NCBI RefSeq assembly: GCF_016792905.1
Contig: NZ_JAEULP010000088.1
Span: 62,001-126,000 of the forward strand
DNA length: 64,000 nucleotides
Origin: Tabrizicola sp.
GTDB taxonomy: Bacteria > Pseudomonadota > Alphaproteobacteria > Rhodobacterales > Rhodobacteraceae
Direction of reading: 5' to 3'
Part shown: positions 32,799 to 40,968 of the stretch, piece after piece
Layout: the number at the start of each line of letters is the position of its first letter
Numbering within the stretch: the stretch's first letter is position 1
Position numbers and translations under genes: made by a program
The notes under the pieces: generated by a model
Database searches by the model: none
The model's input: only the letters and a program-made list of their open reading frames with translations
What the model was told of the DNA's origin: nothing

Positions 32799-32820
32799 GG
32801 ATCGTGTCGAACCGGAAGGA

Positions 32821-33624
32821 TCAGCCCTGACCCCAGACGTAGACGGCGGCGAAGAGGAACAGCCAGACCACGTCGACGAAGTGCCAGTACCAGGCGGCAG
32901 CTTCGAAGCCGACATGCTGTTCCGGCGTGAAATGCCCCTTCAGCGCGCGGATCAGGCAGACGGTCAGGAAGATCGTCCCGATGATGACGTGGAAGCCGTG
33001 GAACCCCGTCGCCATGAAGAACGAGGCGCCATAGATGTTGCCGGCAAAACCGAAGGCCGCGTGGCTGTATTCATAGGCCTGCAACAGCGTGAAGAAGAAC
33101 CCCAGCACGATGGCGATGATCAGCCCGTTCACCAGGTCCTTGCGGTTGTTCTCGTGGACCAGCGCATGGTGCGCCCAGGTCGCGGCGCAGCCCGACAGAA
33201 GCAGGATCAGCGTGTTGATGAACGGGAGGTGCCAGGGATCGAAGGTCTCGATCCCGGCGGGCGGCCAGACGCCGTCGATCGCCGGGCTGTCCGGCCCCAT
33301 CGGGTACAGGCGATGCTTGAAGAAGGTCCAGAACCAGGCCGAGAAGAACATCACTTCGGACATGATGAACAGGATGAAGCCGTAGCGCAGGCCCAGCCGC
33401 ACCACCGGGGTATGGTCGCCCGTCTGGCCCTCATGCACCACTTCCGACCACCAGGCGAACATGGTGTACAACACGCCCACAAAGCCGACGAGGCCCATCC
33501 AGGGCCCCGAGCCATGCATCCAAAGAACCGCGCCGAACAGCATCACGAAGGCCGCGACGGCCCCGAACAGCGGCCAGATCGACGGCTGCAGAATGTGGTA
33601 GTCGTGGTTCTTTGCGTGGGCCAT
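32821..33624 (-). CDS. ctaE: Cytochrome c oxidase subunit III
   Basis: 267 residues with seven membrane helices. [19 protein letters not shown] starts the protein as in Rhodobacter/Paracoccus Cox[25 protein letters not shown] and [19 protein letters not shown] are the conserved helices, and [24 protein letters not shown] closes it. It is part of the aa3 proton-pumping oxidase core. Subunit I (ctaD) is not in this cluster, as is usual in the group. Confidence 0.96.
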   Translation of the reverse strand: MAHAKNHDYHILQPSIWPLFGAVAAFVMLFGAVLWMHGSGPWMGLVGFVGVLYTMFAWWSEVVHEGQTGDHTPVVRLGLRYGFILFIMSEVMFFSAWFWTFFKHRLYPMGPDSPAIDGVWPPAGIETFDPWHLPFINTLILLLSGCAATWAHHALVHENNRKDLVNGLIIAIVLGFFFTLLQAYEYSHAAFGFAGNIYGASFFMATGFHGFHVIIGTIFLTVCLIRALKGHFTPEQHVGFEAAAWYWHFVDVVWLFLFAAVYVWGQG

Positions 33625-33651
33625 GGCCGGCGTTTCCCTCGTTGTCCGTAC

Positions 33652-34245
33652 TCAGTTCACTGCGGCTGCTTTGGCCGCGGCGGGTTGTTCCAAAGCTGCC
33701 TGGTCTTCCGGCAGCGGCGTTTCGTGGAAGGTATAGCTGAGCACGATCTCATGCACAAACTTCCCGTCCGGGTCATCCACGATGGCAGGGTCGACGAAAA
33801 AGCTTACCGGCATCTGCACGGTCTCGCCCGGTTGCAGCACCTGCTCGGAAAAGCAGAAGCACTCGATCTTGGTGAAATAGCCGCCCGCCGTGTCGGGGAA
33901 GACGTTGAAGCTCGCCCTGCCGCCGATCACCCGGTCGGTCGGGTTGTGCGCCTCGTAGAAGGCCAGCCCCGTTTCGCCGATGCGCAATTCCATCGACCGC
34001 ACCACCGGCTTGAAGGTCCAGGGCATTCCCTGCTCGACCGTGGCGTCGAAGCGGATCTTCACCGTCTGGTCCAGGATCGTGTCCGGCGCGGCCTCGGCCC
34101 GCTGCGGCGTGCCGCCATAGCCGGTGACGCGGCAGAACCAGTCGTAGAACGGCACCGCCGCAAAGGACAGCGACGCCATGGTCGCGACCACGGCCACCAG
34201 CTGCACCAGCGTGCGGTTCTTGCCCTGAAGCCGCGGGAAGATCAT
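33652..34245 (-). CDS. ctaG: Cytochrome c oxidase assembly protein CtaG (Cox11)
   Basis: 197 residues. One N-terminal membrane helix (about 12-32) is followed by a periplasmic immunoglobulin-like domain. [14 protein letters not shown] (Cys in the membrane-proximal loop) and the copper-binding [10 protein letters not shown] (CFC) are present, as is FFVDPAI. It delivers copper to CuB in subunit I. Its start overlaps the stop of the small gene before it by 4 bases (ATGA). Confidence 0.95.
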   Translation of the reverse strand: MIFPRLQGKNRTLVQLVAVVATMASLSFAAVPFYDWFCRVTGYGGTPQRAEAAPDTILDQTVKIRFDATVEQGMPWTFKPVVRSMELRIGETGLAFYEAHNPTDRVIGGRASFNVFPDTAGGYFTKIECFCFSEQVLQPGETVQMPVSFFVDPAIVDDPDGKFVHEIVLSYTFHETPLPEDQAALEQPAAAKAAAVN

Positions 34246-34433
34246 TCGGTCTTCTCCTGCGGCACCGCTTCGGGCTGGATCACATGGTCATAGCCCTGCA
34301 TCGGATCGCCCCGCTTCACCTTGACCACCGTCAGCGCGAAGACCAGCAGAACGAAGGCCCCCAGCGTCAGACCGACACCCAGGTTCCGGCTGAACCGGCG
34401 CTTGTGCAACTCGTGCTCCGGGCGGAAGGTCAT
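34242..34433 (-). CDS. Small CoxF-like membrane protein of the cta operon
   Basis: 63 residues with one membrane helix (about 20-40) after a basic N-terminus ([15 protein letters not shown]). Proteins of this size and pattern lie between ctaB and ctaG in Rhodobacter and Paracoccus (orf/coxF). Function is not established; it is probably an assembly factor. It begins one base after the ctaB stop and overlaps ctaG. Confidence 0.75.
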   Translation of the reverse strand: MTFRPEHELHKRRFSRNLGVGLTLGAFVLLVFALTVVKVKRGDPMQGYDHVIQPEAVPQEKTE

Positions 34434-34434
34434 C

Positions 34435-35379
34435 TCACCAACCCCCGAGCCCTGCGGATTTCAGCGCCGCTTCCGCCAGGAAGGCCGCGAAATGCAGGAA
34501 CAGATAGATCAGCGAGACCCGGAAGAACGCCTTCTCGACGGCATAGTTGTCGGCCCCGGCCTGCACTTCGTCCCGCCGCCAGATCCGCACGGCGCCGACG
34601 ATGAACCACAGGTTCAGGACCACCGCCACCGCCAGCGTCAGCGGACCGCCGATCGAGGTCAGCGCCGCCGCCAGCGGCACCGGGGCCAGCAGAAGCGTGT
34701 AGGCCAGGATATGCGCCCGCGTCGCCTTGCGACCATGCGTGACCGTCAGCATCGGCACGCCCGCAGCGTGGTAGTCTTCCTTCATGAACAGGGCCAGCGC
34801 CCAGAAATGCGGCGGCGTCCACATGAAGATCAGCGCGAACATCAGGAAGGCCTCGACCGAGACAGAGCCCGTCGCCGCGACCCATCCGATCATCGGCGGG
34901 AAGGCCCCTGCCGCGCCACCGATCACGATGTTCTGCGGCGTCGAGCGCTTCAGCCACATCGAGTAGACCACGGCATAGAAGAAGATGGTAAAGGCCAAGA
35001 GCCCCGCCGCCACGAAGTTGGTGGCCAGCCCCAGCATCACGACGCTGATCCCGGAGAGGCCCAGCCCGACCGCCAGCGCCTCGCCCGCCTGCACGCGGCC
35101 CGAAGGCACCGGGCGGCGCTGGGTGCGCTTCATCACCGCGTCAATGTCGGCGTCCCACCACATGTTCAGGGCACCGCTGGCCCCCGCGCCGAGCGCGATG
35201 AACAGGATCGCCGAGAACGCCTCGACCGGGTGCAGCGAGACCGGCGCGACCAGCAGGCCCACCAGCGCGGTGAAGACCACCAACGACATCACGCGCGGCT
35301 TCAGAAGCTGCACATAATCGCCGAACCCCGGCTCGTGCGGGGTATCGGTCACGCCCTGATATGTAAGGGTATCGCTCAT
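34435..35379 (-). CDS. ctaB: Protoheme IX farnesyltransferase (heme O synthase)
   Basis: 314 residues, nine predicted helices. It farnesylates protoheme to heme O, the precursor of heme [19 protein letters not shown] starts it; [23 protein letters not shown] holds the Asp-rich prenyl-binding motif DxxxDxx[23 protein letters not shown] is the second conserved loop. It lies 72 bases after ctaC. Confidence 0.95.
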   Translation of the reverse strand: MSDTLTYQGVTDTPHEPGFGDYVQLLKPRVMSLVVFTALVGLLVAPVSLHPVEAFSAILFIALGAGASGALNMWWDADIDAVMKRTQRRPVPSGRVQAGEALAVGLGLSGISVVMLGLATNFVAAGLLAFTIFFYAVVYSMWLKRSTPQNIVIGGAAGAFPPMIGWVAATGSVSVEAFLMFALIFMWTPPHFWALALFMKEDYHAAGVPMLTVTHGRKATRAHILAYTLLLAPVPLAAALTSIGGPLTLAVAVVLNLWFIVGAVRIWRRDEVQAGADNYAVEKAFFRVSLIYLFLHFAAFLAEAALKSAGLGGW

Positions 35380-35451
35380 CCAGGTCCCGTTTCAGACGGA
35401 TGGGGCCCGGCCGCCGACCAAGCCCCGCACCGCAAATCCAAACCCCAGGCC

Positions 35452-36363
35452 TCAGTCGTTCGAGGCCACCTTCACCGGCGCAGCCGCCGCCACCGAGGAC
35501 AGCTGCACATCGCCCGCCTTCGCCTTGGCCAGCCATTCGGCATAGGCCGCTTCCGACACGACCTTGACCGTGATCGGCATGTAGGCATGCATCTGGCCAC
35601 ACAGCTCCGAGCACTGGCCGAAGTAGATGCCTTCCTTCTCGGCCTTGAACCACAGCGCGGCGGTCCGGCCCGGCACGGCATCCTGCATCACGCCGAACGC
35701 AGGCACTTTCCACGAGTGGATCACATCGGTTGCGGTAGTGTGCACCACGATGACCTTGCCAACCGGCACCACGACGGCCGTGTCGGTCGCCAGCAGGAAC
35801 TGGTCCTTGGTATAGCCCGCAGCCGTCAGCTGCGCCTCGACCTCGGGGGTCATCATGTTGGTGCCGCCGGTCGCGGGCGAGCCGATCATGTAGCTGTCGA
35901 ACGAAATCCCCTCGTCGACATATTCATAGGACCAGTACCACTGGTTGCCGGTCGCCTTGATCGTGACGTCGCCCACCGGAATCTCCTGCTGCTTGAACAG
36001 GATCGGAAGCGAGAAGGCGCCAATCGAGACCAGGATGACGATCGGGATCAGCGTCCATGCCACTTCCAGCGGGCTGTTGTGGGTAAAGCGCGCGGGCGTC
36101 GGATTGGCCTTCGAATTGAAGCGGACGATCACATAGATCAGAAGCGCGGTGACGAAGATCACGATCGCTGTGATGATGATCAGGATCATGTGATCCAGCC
36201 AGTGGATGTCTTCGGCCAGTTCCGTCACCGCGGGCTGAAAGCCCGTCGCACCCGAAATGGGTTGCCCAACGATTTCCAACGCTTGCTGCGCAAGGGCCTG
36301 ACCGGCCACCAGCGTGGCCATCACCGCCGCGCCAACTCCGTTCATCACTGTCGAAAGACGCAT
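35452..36363 (-). CDS. ctaC: Cytochrome c oxidase subunit II
   Basis: 303 residues from the ATG at 36363 (an ATG three codons earlier lacks ribosome-site spacing). Signal peptide about 1-25, two membrane helices, then the periplasmic CuA domain: WYWSYEY (aromatic electron-entry patch), [12 protein letters not shown] and the CuA ligands in [12 protein letters not shown] (C-x-E-x-C-x3-H-x2-M). It takes electrons from cytochrome c. It is the first gene of the run ctaC-ctaB-coxF-ctaG-ctaE-surf1-thrC. Confidence 0.96.
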   Translation of the reverse strand: MRLSTVMNGVGAAVMATLVAGQALAQQALEIVGQPISGATGFQPAVTELAEDIHWLDHMILIIITAIVIFVTALLIYVIVRFNSKANPTPARFTHNSPLEVAWTLIPIVILVSIGAFSLPILFKQQEIPVGDVTIKATGNQWYWSYEYVDEGISFDSYMIGSPATGGTNMMTPEVEAQLTAAGYTKDQFLLATDTAVVVPVGKVIVVHTTATDVIHSWKVPAFGVMQDAVPGRTAALWFKAEKEGIYFGQCSELCGQMHAYMPITVKVVSEAAYAEWLAKAKAGDVQLSSVAAAAPVKVASND

Positions 36364-36537
36364 GTGTCTCATCCCGTTCACGTCGCGGCTTGCCGCCGCT
36401 GTCCAGGGATGCCGCCCAAAGGTCAGAATCCCGCTGTTTCCCAAGGCCCTCAAACCATATTAGCTTGCCCGCGACAAGCAAAACCGTAGCGATGAATCCG
36501 TGCCCGCAACCGCCGGATCGGCACAGGGAAGTCGAAC

Positions 36538-37347
36538 GTGGCCTTCATCAAGCTGACCCTCGTCACCTTCGGCCTTTTCTACGCCGTCGCGCTCTCGGGC
36601 ATCTATGCCTTCCAGCGCGATCTCCAGTATTTCCCCACCCGCCGCGACCCGGCGCCAGAGACGCTCGGCCTGACCGGGGTCGAACCGGTTGCGCTTGCCG
36701 CACCCGATGGCGAAACCCTCGTGCTGTGGTTCTCCCCGCCCGAAACCGGCCGCCCGGTGATCCTGTTCCTCCACGGCAATGCCGGAGAGATCGCCGACCG
36801 CGCCGACCGCCTCGCTTTCTATCAGGCCCGCGGCTACGGCACGGCTTTCCTGTCCTGGCGCGGCTATGGCGGTTCGACCGGCTCACCGTCCGAAACCGGC
36901 CTCCTGACCGACGCCAAGGCCGCCTACGATTACCTGCGCGGCCTGGGCATCCCGCCCGACCGCATCGTCCTTGTCGGTGAATCGCTCGGCACCGGACCCG
37001 CCGTGATCATCGCCGCACAGAACCCCGTCGCCGCCGTCATCCTCGAAGCCCCCTATTCCGCCGCCGTCGACATCGCCCGCCGCGCCTATCCCTGGCTGCC
37101 TGTCGGCCTCCTGATGAAGGACCAGTACCGTTCCCGCGATCACATCGCCGGCATACGGGCGCCGCTTCTCATCCTGCACGGGGCGAAGGACCGGGTGATC
37201 CCGCAGGGTTTCGGCAAACGCCTGTTCGATCTTGCGAAGGAACCGAAGACCTTCCTCTCCCTCGGCCCGGTCGGGCACGACGCGCTCTTCTCTCCTGACA
37301 CCTGGGAGAAGGAGGCCGTCTTCATCGACCGGACGCTCGGTCCTTGA
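36538..37347 (+). CDS. Membrane-anchored alpha/beta hydrolase (BEM46/FrsA-like)
   Basis: 269 residues starting with GTG at 36538 (AGGGAAG upstream). A membrane helix (about 4-20) anchors a hydrolase domain: LFLHGNAGEI (oxyanion), GYGGSTGSPSE, GESLGTGPAV (nucleophile Ser), ILHGAKDRVIPQ (Asp) and GPVGHDALF (His). The family includes BEM46-like serine hydrolases of unclear substrate. It is divergent from ctaC and 55 bases ahead of tldD. Confidence 0.88.
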   Translation: MAFIKLTLVTFGLFYAVALSGIYAFQRDLQYFPTRRDPAPETLGLTGVEPVALAAPDGETLVLWFSPPETGRPVILFLHGNAGEIADRADRLAFYQARGYGTAFLSWRGYGGSTGSPSETGLLTDAKAAYDYLRGLGIPPDRIVLVGESLGTGPAVIIAAQNPVAAVILEAPYSAAVDIARRAYPWLPVGLLMKDQYRSRDHIAGIRAPLLILHGAKDRVIPQGFGKRLFDLAKEPKTFLSLGPVGHDALFSPDTWEKEAVFIDRTLGP

Positions 37348-37402
37348 CCCTTCCCGCGCCGCAGCCCATCTCTGGCACGACACAGGACCGAAAGCCCTCC
37401 GT

Positions 37403-38824
37403 ATGACCGACGCCCCCTTCCGCCCCTTCGACAGCCACCTCGACGAAGCCACAGCCCTCGCCACCCTGCGTGAGGCGACCGCCGGGGCCGATGACGGCGA
37501 GCTGTTCCTCGAACGCCGCCGGGCCGAGTCGATCGTCCTCGACGACGGCCGCATCCGCCAGGCGACCTACGACGCCTCGCAGGGCTTCGGCCTCCGCGCC
37601 GTGCGGGGCGAGGTCGCCGGTTACGCCCATTCCACCGAGATCACCGAAACCGCGCTGCGCCGCGCCTCCGAGACCGCCCGCCTCGCCGTGGGCGCCGGTG
37701 GCGGCACCCTCGCCCCCCCGCCGCGCGGCACCAACACAAGGCTCTACCGCGCCGACGACCCGATGGCCGACGCGACCTTCCCGGTGAAGATCGACACCTT
37801 GCGCGAGATCGACGCCTATGCCCGCGCACTTGACCCCCGCGTCGTCCAGGTCTCCGCCACCCTCTCCGCCGCGCTGCAAGAGGTGGAAATCCTCCGCCCC
37901 GAGGGCACCCGCCTCGCTGACATCCGCCCGATGGCCCGCCTCAATGTCTCCGTGATGATCGAGGAGAACGGCCGCCGCGAACAGGGTGGCATGGGCAAGG
38001 GCGGGCGGCACGGGCTCGCCGCCCTCATGTCCCCCGAGACATGGAAGCCGATGATCGCCGAGGCGCTGCGGATCGCCCAGGTCAACCTCGGCGCGGTCGA
38101 GGCCCCGGCGGGCGTGATGGACGTCGTCCTCGGCCCCGGCTGGCCCGGCATCCTGCTGCACGAAGCCATCGGGCACGGGCTGGAGGGCGACTTCAACCGA
38201 AAGGAAACCTCCGCCTTTGCCGGGCTGATGGGGAAACAGATCGCATCCAAGGGCGTCACTGTCCTTGATGACGGCACAATCCCCGACCGCCGCGGCAGCA
38301 TCAGCATCGACGACGAGGGTACGCCTTCCGCGAAGAACGTCCTCATCGAGGACGGCGTCCTCGTCGGCTACATGCAGGACCGCCAGAATGCCCGGCTGAT
38401 GGGCGTCGCCCCCACCGGCAACGGACGGCGCGAGAGTTTCGCCCATATCCCGATGCCGCGGATGACCAACACCTACATGCTCTCCGGCAAGGACGACCCT
38501 GCCGGGATCGTCGCCTCCCTGAAAGACGGCATCTACGCCGTTGGCTTCGGCGGCGGACAGGTCGACATCACCAGCGGAAAATTCGTCTTCTCCTGCACCG
38601 AGGCCTACCGGGTGCGGAACGGCGTGGTGGGCGAAGCGGTGAAGGGCGCAACCCTGATCGGCGACGGCGCCACCGCGCTGAAAGGCATCCGCGCCATCGG
38701 CAACGACCTTCAGCTAGACCCCGGCATCGGCAACTGCGGCAAGGCCGGGCAATGGGTGCCGGTGGGCGTGGGTCAGCCGACCCTGATGATCGGAGGGTTG
38801 ACGGTCGGCGGCGCTGCCACCTGA
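37403..38824 (+). CDS. tldD: Metalloprotease TldD
   Basis: 473 residues from the ATG at 37403; a longer frame to 37232 runs inside the hydrolase gene. The zinc motif HEAIGHGLEGDF (HExxxH) lies at about residue 253. GSISIDDEGTPSAKNVLIEDGVLVGYM and the TNTYML block are also typical. TldD pairs with TldE (PmbA) to trim peptides such as microcin B17 or antitoxin CcdA; no tldE is in the window. It converges on the mmcB-like gene. Confidence 0.94.
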   Translation: MTDAPFRPFDSHLDEATALATLREATAGADDGELFLERRRAESIVLDDGRIRQATYDASQGFGLRAVRGEVAGYAHSTEITETALRRASETARLAVGAGGGTLAPPPRGTNTRLYRADDPMADATFPVKIDTLREIDAYARALDPRVVQVSATLSAALQEVEILRPEGTRLADIRPMARLNVSVMIEENGRREQGGMGKGGRHGLAALMSPETWKPMIAEALRIAQVNLGAVEAPAGVMDVVLGPGWPGILLHEAIGHGLEGDFNRKETSAFAGLMGKQIASKGVTVLDDGTIPDRRGSISIDDEGTPSAKNVLIEDGVLVGYMQDRQNARLMGVAPTGNGRRESFAHIPMPRMTNTYMLSGKDDPAGIVASLKDGIYAVGFGGGQVDITSGKFVFSCTEAYRVRNGVVGEAVKGATLIGDGATALKGIRAIGNDLQLDPGIGNCGKAGQWVPVGVGQPTLMIGGLTVGGAAT

Positions 38825-38892
38825 GCCGGGCATCCCGACCCTGCGATAGCCGCAAGCGTAGCCCGCGCACAGCTCGACGCTCCCTTTACGGC

Positions 38893-39354
38893 TCAGACCC
38901 CCGCGCCCGGATCGCGCATCAGTTGCAGCCGCCCCGCCGCCGCGCGGGCGAAGGTTCGCAGCACGACCTTGCGCCGCGCGCCAGAGAGGGGCGTCTCCGG
39001 CGCCATCCGCACCACCTCGGCATCATAGGGATCGGCCAGGATCAGGCCGGTGTCGGGCGGCAGGAGGTCGACCGGAAAATCCGCGTCCACCGCCCAGAAG
39101 AACCGGTCGCACCAGTCGAGATAGCCCTGCCATTTCCGGTCGGCGCGATAGTCGGCCCGGCCCGACTTGCACTCCACCACCCAGACCTCACCCCTCGGCC
39201 CCAGCGCCATCACGTCGACGCGCAGGCCCGAAACCGGAATCAGTTCCTCGACACAGACGAAATCCAGCGCACGCAGGCCCCGGCAGACGCCGCGTTGCAG
39301 GCGCTGGCCGGGAAGCGCGGGCAGGATTTCGGGAAGGTCGACCGGCACGTCCAT
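38893..39354 (-). CDS. mmcB: MmcB-family DNA-repair protein
   Basis: 153 residues from the ATG at 39354. The core holds D-x(n)-ExK of the PD-(D/E)XK nuclease fold: LRVDVMALGPRGEVWVVECKSG, then DWCDRFFWAVDADFP. This fits MmcB, the alphaproteobacterial protein linked to mitomycin C resistance in Caulobacter. A LexA-type site GTTC-N7-GTTC lies 11 bases above the start codon, so SOS induction is expected. The frame continues to 39597 only as a non-conserved extension. Confidence 0.82.
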   Translation of the reverse strand: MDVPVDLPEILPALPGQRLQRGVCRGLRALDFVCVEELIPVSGLRVDVMALGPRGEVWVVECKSGRADYRADRKWQGYLDWCDRFFWAVDADFPVDLLPPDTGLILADPYDAEVVRMAPETPLSGARRKVVLRTFARAAAGRLQLMRDPGAGV

Positions 39355-39365
39355 CGCGCAATCAT

Positions 39366-39380
39366 GAACCAAAGGTGAAC
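39366..39380 (-). promoter_or_regulatory. LexA (SOS) box upstream of mmcB
   Basis: On the minus strand this reads GTTCACCTTTGGTTC: GTTC, exactly seven bases, GTTC. That is the alphaproteobacterial LexA operator. It is 11 bases before the mmcB start, consistent with repression of a damage-inducible gene. Confidence 0.8.
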
Positions 39381-39673
39381 ATCTGTCCAGACATGCCGAC
39401 AGGACTGAACAACTGCCCAATATCCATCTGGAAAGTTCCTGGACAGTCCTCCCGCCTTGCAGGCCCGCCCGCCGCGCCCTATCTTGAGCCTTGGCGGGTT
39501 CTGCTCCTCGCGTGCGGGGCCAATTTTCCAGTGGCCGATAAGCAAGCGAACGGGGGCTGGCTCTGCCCGGATCCTGGTCCGGGTATCTGGCGCCCACCTG
39601 AGACCTCTGGCTCTCGGGAAAACCCCGGTCCTCACGGTTGCTGCGGGCCCGCCACCTGCCACCAGGCGCGACC
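39381..39673. other. Intergenic stretch with no supported gene
   Basis: Between the LexA box and the repeat element I see only short repeats (CTGTCCAG, CTGGACAG) near the mmcB promoter. A plus-strand frame of 150 codons (39375-39827) crosses it but starts at the LexA box and runs into the opposite-strand small gene, so it is not counted as real. Confidence 0.5.
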
Positions 39674-39717
39674 CCGGAGTTTTCGAGAACGCCGGATCGA
39701 TCTCTTCGAAGGAATCG
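39674..39717. repeat. Double-palindrome repeat element, copy B
   Basis: Diverged copy of the element at 25581-25624: 32 of 44 bases match. GTTTTCGAGAAC and CGATCTCTTCGAAGGAATCG are the two hairpins. It lies 3 bases after the stop of the minus-strand small membrane gene. Confidence 0.6.
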
Positions 39718-39720
39718 ACG

Positions 39721-40029
39721 CTAGCGCCGACGCTTTGCAGCCACCGGAACCACCGCGGGCACCAGCACCGGCTCGCGCACGCCGCGCCCGCCCTTCGGGC
39801 CGTCCTGCGGCTCCGCCATGCCCATGACGCGGAAGGCGAACTGCACCGCCGAGAAGACGATGCCGTTGAAGACCACCAGCATCGCCACCGCGATCCAGCC
39901 GATGTTGGAACTGCCAACCAGATGCCCAAGCCCCGCCACGTCCAGCCAAAGAAGCCCGCCGGTGAAGGCCGCCGAGATGGCAAAGCCCAAGGCCACGGAC
40001 TGGATGTACAGGCGGACAAGCTTCGGCAT
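39721..40029 (-). CDS. Small two-helix membrane protein, unknown
   Basis: 102 residues from the ATG at 40029, which has GGAGG 6 bases upstream. Two membrane helices (about 9-29 and 44-66) are joined by a Gly-rich loop; the tail is basic and ends AKRRR. I do not recognise the family. The frame extends to 40629 but the added part is antisense to the next gene. It is divergent from the host-attachment-family gene. Confidence 0.7.
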   Translation of the reverse strand: MPKLVRLYIQSVALGFAISAAFTGGLLWLDVAGLGHLVGSSNIGWIAVAMLVVFNGIVFSAVQFAFRVMGMAEPQDGPKGGRGVREPVLVPAVVPVAAKRRR

Positions 40030-40218
40030 CGGCACCTCCATGCTGCACTGCAAAAGGTAGGACGGGGAAACCGGGTTGCCAAGTGCCGCGTTGCAGGGTT
40101 GCGCGAATCCGCCGCAGGCACGCGCACCAGGGCGGAAAACGCGGCGCCGTCTGATCAGGATCATGGCGCCGCGCCCTGACCAGGAGCAGACTTGAACAGA
40201 AGGCAAGGAGGACTGCCC

Positions 40219-40653
40219 ATGAAACCTGTCGTCACGCTTTACTGCATCGCCGACGAGGCCGGGTTCCGGCTGTTGCGCGGCAAGGGGGCCGAGATCGAGG
40301 AAGTGCTGCACGCCAGCGCCGAGGCTTTCGACGATGTCGAACACGAATTCGGGGCACGCGGACGGAACCGCGCGGGCACCGGCGCGACCGGCTTTGGCCA
40401 TGACACCCGGTCGGCGGCGGAAATCGAGCGTCCGCGCCTGGCGAAGCATGTGGTCAGGGCGCTGGAGGCGGAGTGGCAGAAGGGCGCGGCCGACCGGATC
40501 GTCCTGGCCGCCGGGCCGAAGATGCTGGGCGCGTTGCGCGATGCGATGCCGGGGCAACTTGCCGGACATGTCGCGGCGGAACTGGCCAAGGATCTTTCCG
40601 ATGTGCCCGTCCATGCGCTGTATCCGCACGTCGAAGGCGTGACCAAGGTCTAG
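40219..40653 (+). CDS. Host-attachment-family (BaeRF-like) protein
   Basis: 144 residues from the ATG at 40219 with AAGGAGG upstream. It reads IADEAGFRLLRGKGAEIEEV, then ERPRLAKHVVRALEAEWQKGAADRIVLAAGPKMLGALR, the layout of the family named for Agrobacterium attachment proteins and related to release-factor-like (eRF1 domain 1) folds. Cytoplasmic. The role is not settled; a link to ribosome or stress handling is suggested by the fold. It precedes the DUF4389 gene by 30 bases. Confidence 0.8.
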   Translation: MKPVVTLYCIADEAGFRLLRGKGAEIEEVLHASAEAFDDVEHEFGARGRNRAGTGATGFGHDTRSAAEIERPRLAKHVVRALEAEWQKGAADRIVLAAGPKMLGALRDAMPGQLAGHVAAELAKDLSDVPVHALYPHVEGVTKV

Positions 40654-40683
40654 GCGGCGATCCCCCGACGAAAGGAGCTACCC

Positions 40684-40968
40684 ATGTCCGACCCCGACCC
40701 CCGTGTGCTGCCTGAACCCGGGAAGACACCCCAGGGTTCGATCTGGACGCGCGGCCTGATGATGCTGATCGTCGCGATCCTCATCGGCCTGGCGCAGACG
40801 GTGCTGCACGCGCTGACCCTTGTGCAGTTCGTGCTGATGCTGGCCGACAAGGGCAAGCCCAACGCCGAGATCGCCCGCTTCGGTACCCTGCTGGGTGGCT
40901 GGCTGGCCAAGGCCGCCGTCTTCCAGACCGCGCAGTCCGAGGTCAGGCCCTGGCCCTTCGAGCGTTAG
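40684..40968 (+). CDS. DUF4389-family small membrane protein
   Basis: 94 residues. One long hydrophobic stretch (about 26-54, LMMLIVAILIGLAQTVLHALTLVQFVLML) and the C-terminal FQTAQSEVRPWPF pattern fit DUF4389. Function unknown. An AAAGGAGC site precedes the ATG. It is the second gene of the pair with the host-attachment-like gene and overlaps the end of pepF by 4 bases on the other strand. Confidence 0.85.
   Translation: MSDPDPRVLPEPGKTPQGSIWTRGLMMLIVAILIGLAQTVLHALTLVQFVLMLADKGKPNAEIARFGTLLGGWLAKAAVFQTAQSEVRPWPFER

Noticed and set aside
38822-38895. Inverted repeat TGAGCCG/CGGCTCA that includes both stop codons of tldD and mmcB
   Set aside because: Only 7 bp with a 60-base gap, so it is probably chance plus the shared TGA; not listed as a terminator.
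39375-39827. Plus-strand frame of 150 codons starting at the LexA box
   Set aside because: It begins inside the operator, crosses the palindromic repeat and ends antisense to the small membrane gene; no domain and poor codon pattern.
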